A stretch of 34,776 bases of DNA from IMG/VR virus record IMGVR_UViG_3300037541_000459, positions 1-34,776 of that record; one strand, given 5' to 3'. Numbering within the stretch: the first letter of the stretch is position 1; every line of letters begins with the position of its first letter. Shown here piece by piece: positions 20,903 to 30,366 of this stretch. A program made the position numbers and the translations under genes. Under the pieces are notes generated by a model that was given only the letters and a program-made list of their open reading frames with translations, was not told the origin of the DNA and did not search any database. This stretch comes from a virus.

Positions 20903-22987
20903 TTACAATCGCGCCGTATTCTGTATCAATTTGCTTCTGCTTTGAGCGTCATCAATATCCCTATCCACCACGTATGCCCTTATTACATTTGGGTTGCTCT
21001 GACTTCCGCCCCCCGCGTCCGCCCCAGTTGATGAAACATCTGATGCGCTTGGCATACTAACTGTTGAAGGGACTGAACCCCCACCGCCCCCGCCCTCCGA
21101 TGGCGTACCGCCGCCGTCAAACTGCTGTTGTGAAATTTGACGTATGCGGACTAAACCTTGAGCAACGGCAATTGCCGCAAGTATTGAACCCAATATTGGG
21201 TCTTTAGCACTTGCAAACGCTTTTGAAGCCGCAACGTATGTGTCAACTGTCGCCCCCGCTATTCCCGCCTTTTTCTGCACCTCAAACGCCCTTTTCCTCG
21301 CCTCTAAATCGCTTTTGCCAAAAGCCGCGTACATATTGCCGAACTCGACAAACATTTGACCAACCGCTTGTAACGTGTCTCTGCGCGTATCCGCCAACTC
21401 TTTTTTTCTGTTTTTTGCCCTTTCTGTGGCTTCCTTATTTGCTTTGTCCGCTATTTGTTTGTTGAGCGTGTTCATCATATTAGCAACCGTTGCTTCTAAC
21501 TCGACACCCGTCACTCCCAACTCAGTAAGCATTTGCGTCCATTGTTCTTTTTTCTGGGCTAAAAACTGTTCTTCCTCTGTTGCCTCCAACGTCCACTGTT
21601 CCCTCAAAAATGCCATTCTTGCGTCATTCCACTCTTTATCCGCCTCCGCATCTTCCATAGCAAATTTGTTCATAGCCGCCCTACGTTCATTGAGCATCTG
21701 TTTCTCAAGTTCTGTTTCCGCCTCTAAATTGCCTTTGACTTTTTGAAACCGTTCCTCATACTTCAACTCTATTTCCTTTAACTCTCTTTCCCTATCGCCC
21801 ATAGATGAAAGCATATTTGCCGTTCTGGCATCTTTAAGAATTTGAGCAATCTCCTCTTGTCTTTTCCTCTCCTCCTCAGCCGCTTTTTTTGCCTCATCAG
21901 CCGCTTTCTCCGACGCCGCCTTTGCCTTTTCCTCGTTCATTTTTTGATAGTCAAGGGTTAATTGGTCAAGGGCAATAGACTGCTTTTCAAATTCAAAGGT
22001 CAACTCATTTACCGCCTTTTTCTGTTCCGCGCTTTTTTGTGAAGCCTCACCTACGTCTGTTGTCCAATCTCTATACAACGTTATTAGTCCGCCAATTGCC
22101 CCCCCGTACTTTGCCGCCGAAACAGTCAAATCTGCATAGTCGTCTGTTTCCTCTTTCCTTATTTTGTCAAGTATTGTCTGTTTTTTGATTTCCGCGTCTA
22201 TTTGTTTTGCCATTAACGCTAATCGACCCTTAGCTATTTCAACCTCTAAATTGTACAACTCCGTTTCACTCGCGCCCCTTGCTTTTGCGGCAAGAACGGC
22301 TAACTCACTGGCACGGTTGTAGTCGTCAAGCGTGTTGTTCAATTCTTCTGACGCCCTACTCAAAGCCTCAACTTCTAACTCCGCTTCTGACGCCGACGTA
22401 GCAAACTTATACAATGCTACCGCCGCAATTCCTAACGCCACAATTATTGCCCCAAGACCACTTGCAACTAAAGCCCTACTCAACCCCGTTGCCGCCGCCG
22501 TACCCGCTATCAAAGAACTGTTGAGCAAATTCTGTACTTGAAGCCTTGCCAAAGTTAACACCGCGCTGTTTTTTTGAAGCATATTGGCTATCTCAGTCGC
22601 CCCGTTAACAAGTAGCTGTGTTGCTTGAAGCTTCACCATCATTTTTTGCAAATCTTCATTTTCAGACCCAAACAATGCCGCCGCCCCTTGCGCTACACTG
22701 AACCCCGCCGCAACACCTTGCAACGCCCCCGCAAATAGGTCAAGTTTTGGCGTGTCTGTGGCCAAAGCGCGAACTTGCGCGCCCACGTCACCCATAACGT
22801 CCCTAATTTCCCCCGCCCTTGCCGCAAGTCTTTGAAACCTATCCGACGTACTATCTCCCGCCTCTGTCAATACCCTCAACTCTTTTGAGATAGCAACTAA
22901 CTCCTCCCGCATATTTCTAAACGCGGTTGCCGGCTGGTCTGCCGTTGCCTCAAACTCCCAAACTATCTTTTTTGTCTCCGTTGCCAT
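20903..22987 (-). CDS. Tape measure protein
   Basis: A 694-residue protein that is the longest helical polypeptide in the window. It is Ala/Glu/Lys rich with long coiled coils (EKAKAASEKAADEAKKAAEE and the region onward) and hydrophobic segments near residues 165-205 (GLGAIIVALGIAAVALYKFA). The Gly/Ser-rich end near 635-670 is typical. It sets tail length and passes into the host membrane. It begins with a TAATG coupling to the previous gene. If about 1.5 angstrom per residue applies, the tail would be near 100 nm (inference). Confidence 0.88.
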   Translation of the reverse strand: MATETKKIVWEFEATADQPATAFRNMREELVAISKELRVLTEAGDSTSDRFQRLAARAGEIRDVMGDVGAQVRALATDTPKLDLFAGALQGVAAGFSVAQGAAALFGSENEDLQKMMVKLQATQLLVNGATEIANMLQKNSAVLTLARLQVQNLLNSSLIAGTAAATGLSRALVASGLGAIIVALGIAAVALYKFATSASEAELEVEALSRASEELNNTLDDYNRASELAVLAAKARGASETELYNLEVEIAKGRLALMAKQIDAEIKKQTILDKIRKEETDDYADLTVSAAKYGGAIGGLITLYRDWTTDVGEASQKSAEQKKAVNELTFEFEKQSIALDQLTLDYQKMNEEKAKAASEKAADEAKKAAEEERKRQEEIAQILKDARTANMLSSMGDRERELKEIELKYEERFQKVKGNLEAETELEKQMLNERRAAMNKFAMEDAEADKEWNDARMAFLREQWTLEATEEEQFLAQKKEQWTQMLTELGVTGVELEATVANMMNTLNKQIADKANKEATERAKNRKKELADTRRDTLQAVGQMFVEFGNMYAAFGKSDLEARKRAFEVQKKAGIAGATVDTYVAASKAFASAKDPILGSILAAIAVAQGLVRIRQISQQQFDGGGTPSEGGGGGGSVPSTVSMPSASDVSSTGADAGGGSQSNPNVIRAYVVDRDIDDAQSRSKLIQNTARL

Positions 22988-25461
22988 TACGTTGATATTA
23001 TTGTGTCACTTGTAGGTGTTTGTCCGCCGCCTACCCACCCCATCCCGTCTTTAGTCGCTAACAAAGGCATTAGTTGGCTGTTTCTAAATCTTGGCGCAAC
23101 CCCTTGTATCGTCTGAGTTTCGTCAAATGTTGTTATCGCTACCGCCCCGCCCAATATCACATCATAAAAACTTATGTCTGGCTTCACTATTGGGTTGACA
23201 CGCCTCAACGTAACTTGGCACGGCTTTCTCCCCCCTACCTCATAGTCTGTTATTGCTATAATGCGCCATAGCATACCGTCAAAATAAACTGGCTTTCTGA
23301 AATTCAAATTGTATATGTATGAGTCGTTCAAAACCGCGCTGACTTTTATGGTCATAGCCGTAACGCCCATTACCTCGTTAACTTGACCCCAATAGTTTTC
23401 GTTGAACCTATTGTTATCTGTGACCCTCGTTGGTATTGGCAACCCCGATTGTCTACCTCTATTTCTAAAATAGACCTCACGCGCAAGACCAAAGTTCAAA
23501 TCCGCAAAAGGAGTGTATGGGTCATTAAAATGCCCAATGTATATCCACTTCGTTTTTGCCGCCCAATCAGTTATTGCCGTTCCATATACGAACCTCCACG
23601 TTTGATTAAATGGCAACGTGTACGACTTCACAAACCCCCATTTGTACCCCGCTGGTTGCTCTTTTACTGAACCGTCCGCGTTGACAGACCAAGTACGCCC
23701 CGTAATGAAATCTGTCTGGTAACTGGCTGGGATGATATTCCCGTATGAAGTTTGGACTGTTTGCTCACTTTGGCCATAATAGTTTCCAGTATTGAACGTC
23801 CTATTGCCATATGAGTTCGCCACCTTTTCCTCGTACATTTTGGCAAGGTGTTCTGTCCCTTTAGCGTTCCCGAACTTCAGCAATTTTTTGAGGGTTACAT
23901 CAGACGGCTGTATTACAATTGGTTTGCTTTTATCAACGACGTTTGTCCAATCATCTGGCACTAATCCTAACCCCGCTACCCCGTCAATATCATAGTAGTA
24001 ATCATATGGTTCAAGATGAAGCACTTTTGCTTCCGCATCTACCCACATCATTAGGTTAAATGTTTTTTGCAAATCAGTGAAAAAATCGGAAAGCGTTTGC
24101 TCATATGGTACGCACTGAACACCAGTTATGTTGGCAATTAACGCCGATTTGTACTCAAGCGTTAACTCCAGTCCCTCTTGAAGCCATTCTCCGTCTGTTG
24201 GTGCAATAATATATGCGTTACTGTACGCTATCGCCCAACAGACTAAATAAGCATTAACGTAATTTGGCAAAATGAAAGACCCTTGCCAACTTACTTCCGC
24301 TGTCGTATCTGGGTCGACAAGAAACATATAGTTCATCGAGTTTGTGGCTTGTGGCAACTCTGTCCCCGTTGCTGTATCATACCAAGTGAAATACAAAACC
24401 GTCGTAAAATCAACGCTGTGGTTTCTGTATTGCCCACGGAAATGATAGGTTATTTCCGTGTCCCCCGCGAAACTCTGGGTTTGTTCTGAATAATTCGTGT
24501 TGTTCCAAATATCCATCACGTCGTAAAAACTTCCCGCTTCATCGTTGAAAGGTATTCTTGCGTACATACCGCTAACACTACCTAACCCGAAACTATTTGG
24601 CAAATTGAAGTTGTCTACTGTCCACCCGCGTTGTACCAAATTGATAAATTCTTGGTTCGGCACTCCGACGCTTGACCCCACAAACGCTTGGAAATCTACA
24701 AGATTTGCGCCAACACTGGTCGGGTCTGTTGGAAATGTCATTACTAAATTTGGGAACAACAGTTCGTTGCTCAAATCTTTCCAGTCCGTCTTTAAGTATT
24801 GACTTTCATAAGTGTATCCAAAATGGCTTAGTATTGTCTCAAGCACTGTCTTTATTCTGACGCACGGGACAAACTTCCAAAATGGGATATATTGCGTTGT
24901 GTAATGTGTTGGCGTATTTAAGTTGAAAATACTATTGTTGTAGACGTCTGGATACCCGTATGTGTCAAGATGCGGATAAATGAAATCTTTTGTCCCAGAA
25001 AAAAAGTCAACCCAAGTAGCCTCTATCGTAGTCGCGTCTTTAGTATGGTCAAATCCAGACCAATCTATTTGATAAAAATTTGTGCTTTGTAGTTTATTGA
25101 ATAGGTCGCTTATCTCGCTAATAATCATAGCCTCAAATACTATATTCCCGCCCGTCACCGTTGCTTGGATTATTCTCAAAACGCCCGTCATAATCTGCAC
25201 CCCATTTGACCTTACTATGACAGTGTATTTTTCCCCCACGTCAAAATCTTGATAATAAGACTGCAAATCGTTTGACAGTCCTAATGCTAACATATTGCGT
25301 TCTGTACCTACCAACGTAATTGTTTTTGAGTAGGTCGCGCTTCTTTTGAACGGGTCTTCAATATCCGTGACTGTTAACGTCAACGAAATCGAAGCCGACA
25401 TAGTGTCAAGCAAATACCACTTATCAAGAACTGTTTTGTAAACCCAAAGTTCGTCCGCCAT
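22987..25461 (-). CDS. Large tail/baseplate protein (tail-associated, Tal-like)
   Basis: An 824-residue, aromatic, beta-rich protein. The N-terminal domain includes 'TDIEDPFKRSATYSKTITLV', a pattern seen at the start of Bacteroidetes phage baseplate proteins, followed by a jelly-roll-like middle and 'MLWRIIAITDYEVGGRKPCQ' near the C-terminus. No enzymatic motif is visible. It is coupled to the upstream tail protein and the tape measure by TAATG, so all are in one assembly. Host recognition is possible but not shown. Confidence 0.72.
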   Translation of the reverse strand: MADELWVYKTVLDKWYLLDTMSASISLTLTVTDIEDPFKRSATYSKTITLVGTERNMLALGLSNDLQSYYQDFDVGEKYTVIVRSNGVQIMTGVLRIIQATVTGGNIVFEAMIISEISDLFNKLQSTNFYQIDWSGFDHTKDATTIEATWVDFFSGTKDFIYPHLDTYGYPDVYNNSIFNLNTPTHYTTQYIPFWKFVPCVRIKTVLETILSHFGYTYESQYLKTDWKDLSNELLFPNLVMTFPTDPTSVGANLVDFQAFVGSSVGVPNQEFINLVQRGWTVDNFNLPNSFGLGSVSGMYARIPFNDEAGSFYDVMDIWNNTNYSEQTQSFAGDTEITYHFRGQYRNHSVDFTTVLYFTWYDTATGTELPQATNSMNYMFLVDPDTTAEVSWQGSFILPNYVNAYLVCWAIAYSNAYIIAPTDGEWLQEGLELTLEYKSALIANITGVQCVPYEQTLSDFFTDLQKTFNLMMWVDAEAKVLHLEPYDYYYDIDGVAGLGLVPDDWTNVVDKSKPIVIQPSDVTLKKLLKFGNAKGTEHLAKMYEEKVANSYGNRTFNTGNYYGQSEQTVQTSYGNIIPASYQTDFITGRTWSVNADGSVKEQPAGYKWGFVKSYTLPFNQTWRFVYGTAITDWAAKTKWIYIGHFNDPYTPFADLNFGLAREVYFRNRGRQSGLPIPTRVTDNNRFNENYWGQVNEVMGVTAMTIKVSAVLNDSYIYNLNFRKPVYFDGMLWRIIAITDYEVGGRKPCQVTLRRVNPIVKPDISFYDVILGGAVAITTFDETQTIQGVAPRFRNSQLMPLLATKDGMGWVGGGQTPTSDTIIST

Positions 25462-26771
25462 TACAGTATGGAGTTTTGGGTTGCCATAGTTACCTTAATT
25501 GTAAGCTGTGTCAATTTTGTGTTCACCTTTTTATTGAAAGTAAAACTGGTATCGTCAACTACCGCGTCAAATAGTTTTTCTCCAATTTGTATCCAAATCT
25601 TAGGGCTTCTAAATAGCTGATGAAACCACACAAATTGTGCATCTGTTAGCCAATCTGTCCTCAACGTGTATTTGTATTCATACGTCGCACCGTAGGTTTC
25701 TTTCGCGTCTTTTCTCATTACTATTGACCTTGCCGCCGTGTATTGAAATCTTGAAATCTGGCTGGTCTGTTGGCTTTTCATATCAAAGCCGTAACTGTCA
25801 ACGCCTCCGTACTGATTGACCCAATGAAGTGTTTGAAGCCCGTATTTGTAACACTCGCTACTCCTTTTGACTACATAGGTTTTTGTTCTGGCGTTTGCCG
25901 CGCTGTCCTCTGGATAAAATGCAATAAACCCCTCATCGTTATTGCCCGTCCCCAAAACCGCCCCCATTTGAAATGAACCCGCTTGACCGTCCGAGAAACA
26001 CGTTGAGGGCAAATTGTTAATGTAGTTCAACCCAATTTTGACTATTATAATATTTCTATTTGTCAACGCCGACGTAATGCCGGGCTTTTGATATAGCCTC
26101 ACGTTTCTAACCGCCGTTCCGTTTTTGTCGTAATAAATTAGCCTAACAAAACAACTGCTATTTGAAGACCAAAAGCTGAAAAATCTGTGTTCTTTGTAGT
26201 CAAAACTACATCTGACCGTGTTCAAGTTGCCCACAACTGGGTGTGCTTCTAACTCCCACCCGTTTGTCAGACCGTTTTGAGACGACCCAGATGCGTTCCA
26301 AGACCCCATATTTGTCGTCCCCTCTACGTCGTATTGGTCAAACGATGAACGCAATGCGTACCCCGATATGTAAAAATACGATGAGGCTTGAACCGTTGGC
26401 GGCGTACCGTATTCCTCCGCTACCCGCAACCTATATTGGGCTTGCATCCCCGTATGGATTTCATATGGGTTTGCGTCAATCAACTCACCTATTGGTGACA
26501 GTGGAGGCAACATAATTGTCTGTATTGCTTTCCTTACGTCAAATAGCCCTTTGTTAACTTGTGCCAACGCTTCTGTTGTTGGGTTGACAAACGCTGGGAC
26601 TTTATCCGCTTTGAGCCTTGCGTACGTCTGCGACCCCCCTATGTTTTGAATATCGACAACATATCGGAAATTTGGTTGCGCTGTCAAACTGGAGGAAACA
26701 ATTAACGTCATCGGGTTTCCCGCCCTTACCCACCTCGACGCATCGGGTTGCTCAACTATTGATATTGCCAT
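25461..26771 (-). CDS. Tail protein, distal-tail or receptor-binding candidate
   Basis: A 436-residue, aromatic, beta-rich protein without signal peptide. N-terminus: MAISIVEQPDASRWVRAGNP. The middle resembles a carbohydrate-binding jelly roll (WNASGSSQNGLTNGWELEAH; FWSSNSSCFVRLIYYDKNG). The C-terminus includes TYEYKYTLRTDWLTDAQFVW. No catalytic motif is seen. Position directly before the large baseplate protein suggests a distal-tail or adhesion component; the assignment is by context. Confidence 0.62.
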   Translation of the reverse strand: MAISIVEQPDASRWVRAGNPMTLIVSSSLTAQPNFRYVVDIQNIGGSQTYARLKADKVPAFVNPTTEALAQVNKGLFDVRKAIQTIMLPPLSPIGELIDANPYEIHTGMQAQYRLRVAEEYGTPPTVQASSYFYISGYALRSSFDQYDVEGTTNMGSWNASGSSQNGLTNGWELEAHPVVGNLNTVRCSFDYKEHRFFSFWSSNSSCFVRLIYYDKNGTAVRNVRLYQKPGITSALTNRNIIIVKIGLNYINNLPSTCFSDGQAGSFQMGAVLGTGNNDEGFIAFYPEDSAANARTKTYVVKRSSECYKYGLQTLHWVNQYGGVDSYGFDMKSQQTSQISRFQYTAARSIVMRKDAKETYGATYEYKYTLRTDWLTDAQFVWFHQLFRSPKIWIQIGEKLFDAVVDDTSFTFNKKVNTKLTQLTIKVTMATQNSIL

Positions 26772-27355
26772 TATATTCCTTTTTCTGCTTTTTGTTGGTC
26801 TTTGGTCAACTCTATCGCCTCATTAAAAATCAACGCCCCCGCTACCTCTTTCAAATCGTCAATAAATTGTTGCCACCGCTTTGGGTCGTTTTGGACTTCA
26901 TCATAAAAGTATGAGGGTCTGTATCCCCTTGCGTTGACCTTTTTTGCTATTGCTGGGGCAATCTTTTCCCTTACGTTTGCTGGTATTGACCTATATGCCG
27001 CCCATAATTCTATTTTTTTTGACGTAACTCTGGGGACGTTTCTACCAACGCGCATACTTGAATTTGGCGCAAGGCTTCCGTCCTTTTCTCCTTGAAGCCC
27101 CTCGTTAACTTGCTTCCAGTAATTGTCCATCATAAACTGGACTTTAATACCTCTGTTCCCTAATTGAATTGGAACAAACGAAACCGATTGCCATAGCCCT
27201 CTACTTGCTACTTTTCGCTTTTTGACAAGGCTGTTTCTTACGTCTGCGATGTACTTATTCATAAACGCGACCACCGTCTCCCGTATTGGGTTGTCGCCCG
27301 TTGGCATTTGTGGCGGGTCTGGCACTCCTATTCTCGCTATTTCTATGTTCAACAT
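26771..27355 (-). CDS. Hypothetical tail-module protein
   Basis: A 194-residue basic protein of unknown function. The N-terminal half is helical (IRETVVAFMNKYIADVRNSL), and the C-terminal half includes 'VREKIAPAIAKKVNARGYRP'. The ATG at 27355 is 5 bp after the frameshifted gene's stop; a TTG at 27382 would overlap. It lies between the probable chaperone and tail proteins and could be a head-tail joining or tail-assembly factor; the sequence does not decide. Confidence 0.62.
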   Translation of the reverse strand: MLNIEIARIGVPDPPQMPTGDNPIRETVVAFMNKYIADVRNSLVKKRKVASRGLWQSVSFVPIQLGNRGIKVQFMMDNYWKQVNEGLQGEKDGSLAPNSSMRVGRNVPRVTSKKIELWAAYRSIPANVREKIAPAIAKKVNARGYRPSYFYDEVQNDPKRWQQFIDDLKEVAGALIFNEAIELTKDQQKAEKGI

Positions 27356-27359
27356 ACAC

Positions 27360-27662
27360 TCAAATACCCCTTTGTCTTTCAATTGTCTTTGTCGCCTCAG
27401 CCCTTAAGTCTTTATTCATTGCGACGTAATTTAGAAACTCAACCGCCGACATTGAAAAAACTTGTTCCATTTTGGTAAAGTCTCTACCCGCTATGTCATA
27501 GGCAACCGCTACCCACCCGTATCTTTCATAGATGCTTTGTCCCTCATAATCTGCTTCGCTGTCATCCCCTCCCTCAACGCCTCCGCTGTCAATAGTCTGG
27601 ACTGATTGTTCAAATAGATTTCCGTATTCTTTGACCAACTCTCTGAAACGCTCAAAAAAAAA
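27360..27662 (-). CDS. Second frame of probable tail assembly chaperone (-1 frameshift product)
   Basis: This is the -1 frame region that would be joined to the upstream gene at the T9 tract, giving a fusion of about 260 residues. The frame reads FFFERFRELVKEYGNLFEQS, then an acidic linker (GGVEGGDDSEADYEGQ) and a compact domain (YGWVAVAYDIAGRDFTKMEQ; MSAVEFLNYVAMNKDLRAEA). It has no ATG before its centre, and only TTG at 27638, so independent initiation is unlikely. An in-frame stop lies just upstream of the slippery run. The pattern matches G/GT-type chaperones of long-tailed phages; other explanations are below. Confidence 0.6.
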   Translation of the reverse strand, partial: FFFERFRELVKEYGNLFEQSVQTIDSGGVEGGDDSEADYEGQSIYERYGWVAVAYDIAGRDFTKMEQVFSMSAVEFLNYVAMNKDLRAEATKTIERQRGI

Positions 27663-28138
27663 GCAACAACTCCAAATACGTCCGCCATTTTACAGCAATA
27701 AAGCATTTTTGTGGCTCTGGCTTGAAATCCGTCCGCGTTGTACGCCTCAACCCCAAATTTGTACCACCGACATTTTCTCGTCAAAGCCGCCATAACTTTG
27801 TGCATATTGTTACAAACGCTTCCCTCTGTTGATAGGTCTAAAGCCATAACGTCAATTAACTGCCCCGCCGTCAACCCGTCATAAAGGTAGTCAACTTTGT
27901 ACCACCCCCCCCCAACAAATATATGGCTTTTAGACCTCGCGCTTTTTGCAGTTTCAATTGAAGCCTTTATCTGGGCGTACTTTTTGTTGACCTCCGTTAT
28001 TGGCAACTTCATACCGTCAACATTAAAAAAATACTCCACTAACTCAACCTTTTTCTGGGTTGCCGACGCCCGTCTATTTGCCTCAATTGAATAAGCATTT
28101 TGGTACTCAAAAATGGTTAACTCAGATATTGGTTTCAT
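27509..28138 (-). CDS. Probable tail assembly chaperone, unshifted frame
   Basis: A 209-residue helical protein beginning MKPISELTIFEYQNAYSIEA. Its 3' part (after the T9 tract) continues LSVSESWSKNTEIYLNNQSR and runs over the second frame for 130 bp. The central YDGLTAGQLIDVMALDLSTE segment resembles phage tail chaperone proteins that contact the tape measure. It follows the terminase large subunit by 12 bp, rather than the tail tube gene, which is unusual. Two length forms are expected if the frameshift is used. Confidence 0.65.
   Translation of the reverse strand: MKPISELTIFEYQNAYSIEANRRASATQKKVELVEYFFNVDGMKLPITEVNKKYAQIKASIETAKSARSKSHIFVGGGWYKVDYLYDGLTAGQLIDVMALDLSTEGSVCNNMHKVMAALTRKCRWYKFGVEAYNADGFQARATKMLYCCKMADVFGVVAFFLSVSESWSKNTEIYLNNQSRLLTAEALREGMTAKQIMRDKASMKDTGG
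27654..27662 (-). promoter_or_regulatory. Slippery run of nine T (candidate -1 frameshift site)
   Basis: On the minus strand GC-TTTTTTTTT-GAG contains the heptamer T TTT TTT in the reading frame of the 28138-27509 gene. Slipping one base back joins it to the second open frame ending at 27360. No clear downstream stem was found, so efficiency cannot be judged. Confidence 0.55.
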
Positions 28139-28150
28139 ACTTCAATTTAA

Positions 28151-29326
28151 TTATACAATAAAATACTCGCCACTATTCCAGTGACCTAATTTTGACAAAG
28201 CTACATATCTCAAAGCGTCAATTGTGTGGTTGAAAGCGTCAACTGGCACTCCAGTCGACTGTTCTGCTTTGTCCGTTATGTAGACATAGTTTCTCAGTTC
28301 TTTAATCATATTGACTGATGATTTTGTTACAAATATCTTTCTGCGCCTCAGTATATCAATTGACAATTTTGTAGCCTTATACCCTACTGCTTTTATATTG
28401 AAGCCCATTCGGTAAACCTCCTCAATTGACTTTGGCTCTGCACTATCCGCTATTATCTCCCAGTCTCTATCAATCCCCAAATGCTTCATTCTGTCTGCAA
28501 TATCTTGGTTTGTCAACCCTCTCTCGTATATCAACTCTTCAACATATATGTCCTCCCCTTTTCGGTAAACCGCTATCAACGCCGTTGGGTCTGCACTGAA
28601 CCCCCAATCAAGCCCTAATGCTACAAACCTAACCTCAGCACGGTTAATGCTGTCTATCAACTCGTAATTGTCAAAGACTGCGTTCTGAGTTGTGCCCGTC
28701 ATTCCTAACCCATACACCCTCCACCAATTCGCCCAATAGGTTGACGTCTCCGCTTTCTCTTTTGCCTTTTCAATTTCTTTGACCAACGCTGGTTCAAGTG
28801 CCTCGTTGTCTTTATACGTCAACACTACAAAATCTGTGTCTTTGTCACCAATCAACTCTGTATGCACCCAAAATTCAACGCTGGGGTTGTAGTCAAGATA
28901 TATGAACTCTCTTGTCCGTATTGCCAACTGCTGATATGTTTCCCACCGCATAGAATTGCACTCGTTCCCAAACAATACGTCACGCCTTGCGCCTCTGACT
29001 TTTTGCTCTTGCTCTACTGAAAAAAACTCAATATATGAGCCGTTGTGAAAAATGTACTTACTAACACCCGCGTTCCAACTGTCGTCCCTCCACTGACCCG
29101 TCATACGCATTATTGCTTGAAAATCTTTCAAAGCCCCACGCCTCAAATGCGGAAATGTCTCCGCAACTATGCTTATTTCTTTATTTGGGTTTAATGCCGC
29201 ATAGGTTATGAGCATAGGCAATATGCTGAACGTTTTTGAAGCACTTGTGCCGCCTTGGACAATCCTAACCCGCTTCCGCATAGCCGCAATTTTCCTCTGG
29301 GCTGTCGTTTGCTTAAATTCCCTCAT
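28151..29326 (-). CDS. Terminase large subunit
   Basis: A 391-residue packaging motor. ATPase: Walker A in QGGTSASKT (residues 24-32), Walker B near residue 117 (DVLFGNECNS), coupling motif LDYNP near 144. RNase H-like nuclease: Asp240 in LGLDWGFSADPTA, Asp294 in IIADSAEPKS and Asp370 in NHTIDALRYV. It belongs to the Terminase_3/6 group common in siphoviruses. It overlaps the terminase small subunit by 14 bp. The 391-residue length is slightly short for the family (usually 420-500). Confidence 0.95.
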   Translation of the reverse strand: MREFKQTTAQRKIAAMRKRVRIVQGGTSASKTFSILPMLITYAALNPNKEISIVAETFPHLRRGALKDFQAIMRMTGQWRDDSWNAGVSKYIFHNGSYIEFFSVEQEQKVRGARRDVLFGNECNSMRWETYQQLAIRTREFIYLDYNPSVEFWVHTELIGDKDTDFVVLTYKDNEALEPALVKEIEKAKEKAETSTYWANWWRVYGLGMTGTTQNAVFDNYELIDSINRAEVRFVALGLDWGFSADPTALIAVYRKGEDIYVEELIYERGLTNQDIADRMKHLGIDRDWEIIADSAEPKSIEEVYRMGFNIKAVGYKATKLSIDILRRRKIFVTKSSVNMIKELRNYVYITDKAEQSTGVPVDAFNHTIDALRYVALSKLGHWNSGEYFIV

Positions 29327-29702
29327 TTGATTTTACGCTCAAATCTATTCCCACAAATATTGGCGTTTCTGGCTGTGTCTGCTCTACTTCTATTTTTGGC
29401 TGTCCATATACCCGTGTTGTCAAGCTGTCTATTGCGTACAAACTTCCCTTTACCAATCCTTTGTTTAACGCATTTGCTACTGTCCTTTCAAGTATTGTGG
29501 CATCTTCGTCCGCGTAAACTTGCTGTAATTCCTCACGGGTCATAGCCATCATATTGGCAATCGTTGTGTTTATTTGGGATTTTGAGTACCCGAATTGAAT
29601 ACGCAAATCCGATGCTAATTTTCTGGGTCTGCCTTTGGCATTACCCGTTTGACCTTTCACCCAAGACTTTAGGTATTGAGGGTTTCCATTAGGGTTTGGC
29701 AT
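29313..29702 (-). CDS. Terminase small subunit-like protein (DUF5681-like)
   Basis: A 129-residue protein starting MPNPNGNPQYLKSWVKGQTG and continuing NAKGRPRK, the DUF5681 type of DNA-binding N-terminus. The central region is helical (SKSQINTTIANMMAMTREEL) with VANALNKGLVKGSLYAIDSL after it. The ATG at 29702 is used instead of an in-frame TTG at 29738. It directly precedes and overlaps the terminase large subunit by 14 bp, so it is probably the small subunit that recognises the packaging site. Confidence 0.72.
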   Translation of the reverse strand: MPNPNGNPQYLKSWVKGQTGNAKGRPRKLASDLRIQFGYSKSQINTTIANMMAMTREELQQVYADEDATILERTVANALNKGLVKGSLYAIDSLTTRVYGQPKIEVEQTQPETPIFVGIDLSVKSNEGI

Positions 29703-30366
29703 ATATTGTTTTTTCACTGTTTTCTTTCTCCCAGTCAACGCGTTCTTTGAATTGCTTTTTTGTTTCCCACGCCTTTCTGTACTCGTGACTTTCGTACAAT
29801 TTTGAGAACCCCGTTATATGTTTGAGCCTTATTATTTCATCCGCGCTCATTCCTAACTCGTTGCATATCTCCGCGTCTGTCCACCCGTTGTCGAGCATTT
29901 GAAAGACCATATTTGACATTCCAGAAATTGAGTGCTGACCCCTCGCCCGATTATGCCTTACGGTTGCCGACATACGTTCATTGATGTTTTTCTTTATGAC
30001 GACAATTGGGACTGTTCCTTTATTTCGCGCCAATATATCTGGGTTGCTTTTTGCCGTGTGGTATCTGTGAAATCCGTCAACAATTACATATTTGTTTAAA
30101 GCTGGGTCGTAGATTGTCACAATTGGCTGGGTGTACCCGTCTTTCTCTATCGACTTATACAAAAGCCCCATTTCTACTTTCGCAACTGAATTTGGGTTGT
30201 AGTCGTTTGGACAAACCATATCAATATTAACCCACCGCACAAAGTCAATCGGCTGTTGGATAGGGCTGACTTCTGATAGAAATTGCCTTAACTCGTTAAT
30301 GTACTCAACTGGGTTTTTGCTTTTGTTTACGGCTTCCAGTATTTGCGCCTTTATTTCTTTGTTCAT
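29689..30366 (-). CDS. ParB-N domain protein, IbrB-like
   Basis: A 225-residue protein. After a helical N-terminus, a ParB/sulfiredoxin domain is seen: VNIDMVCPNDYNPNSVAKVE, then YTQPIVTIYDPALNKYVIVD and GFHRYHTAK (the H-x-x-x-A motif). It is followed by NINERMSATVRHNRARGQHS and an HTH-like NGWTDAEICNELGMSADEII. It has no ParA partner and no C-terminal dimerisation domain of chromosomal ParB. Its upstream neighbour is an IbrA-like protein with a 62-bp overlap, the same pair as E. coli ibrA-ibrB. The biochemical role of the pair is not established. Confidence 0.82.
   Translation of the reverse strand: MNKEIKAQILEAVNKSKNPVEYINELRQFLSEVSPIQQPIDFVRWVNIDMVCPNDYNPNSVAKVEMGLLYKSIEKDGYTQPIVTIYDPALNKYVIVDGFHRYHTAKSNPDILARNKGTVPIVVIKKNINERMSATVRHNRARGQHSISGMSNMVFQMLDNGWTDAEICNELGMSADEIIRLKHITGFSKLYESHEYRKAWETKKQFKERVDWEKENSEKTIYAKP

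Noticed and set aside
27654-27662. Nine-T run as a simple sequencing indel
   Set aside because: Not excluded, but both frames keep coherent protein sequence and the second has no own start, so a frameshift site is at least as likely; kept as a finding with reads as the test.
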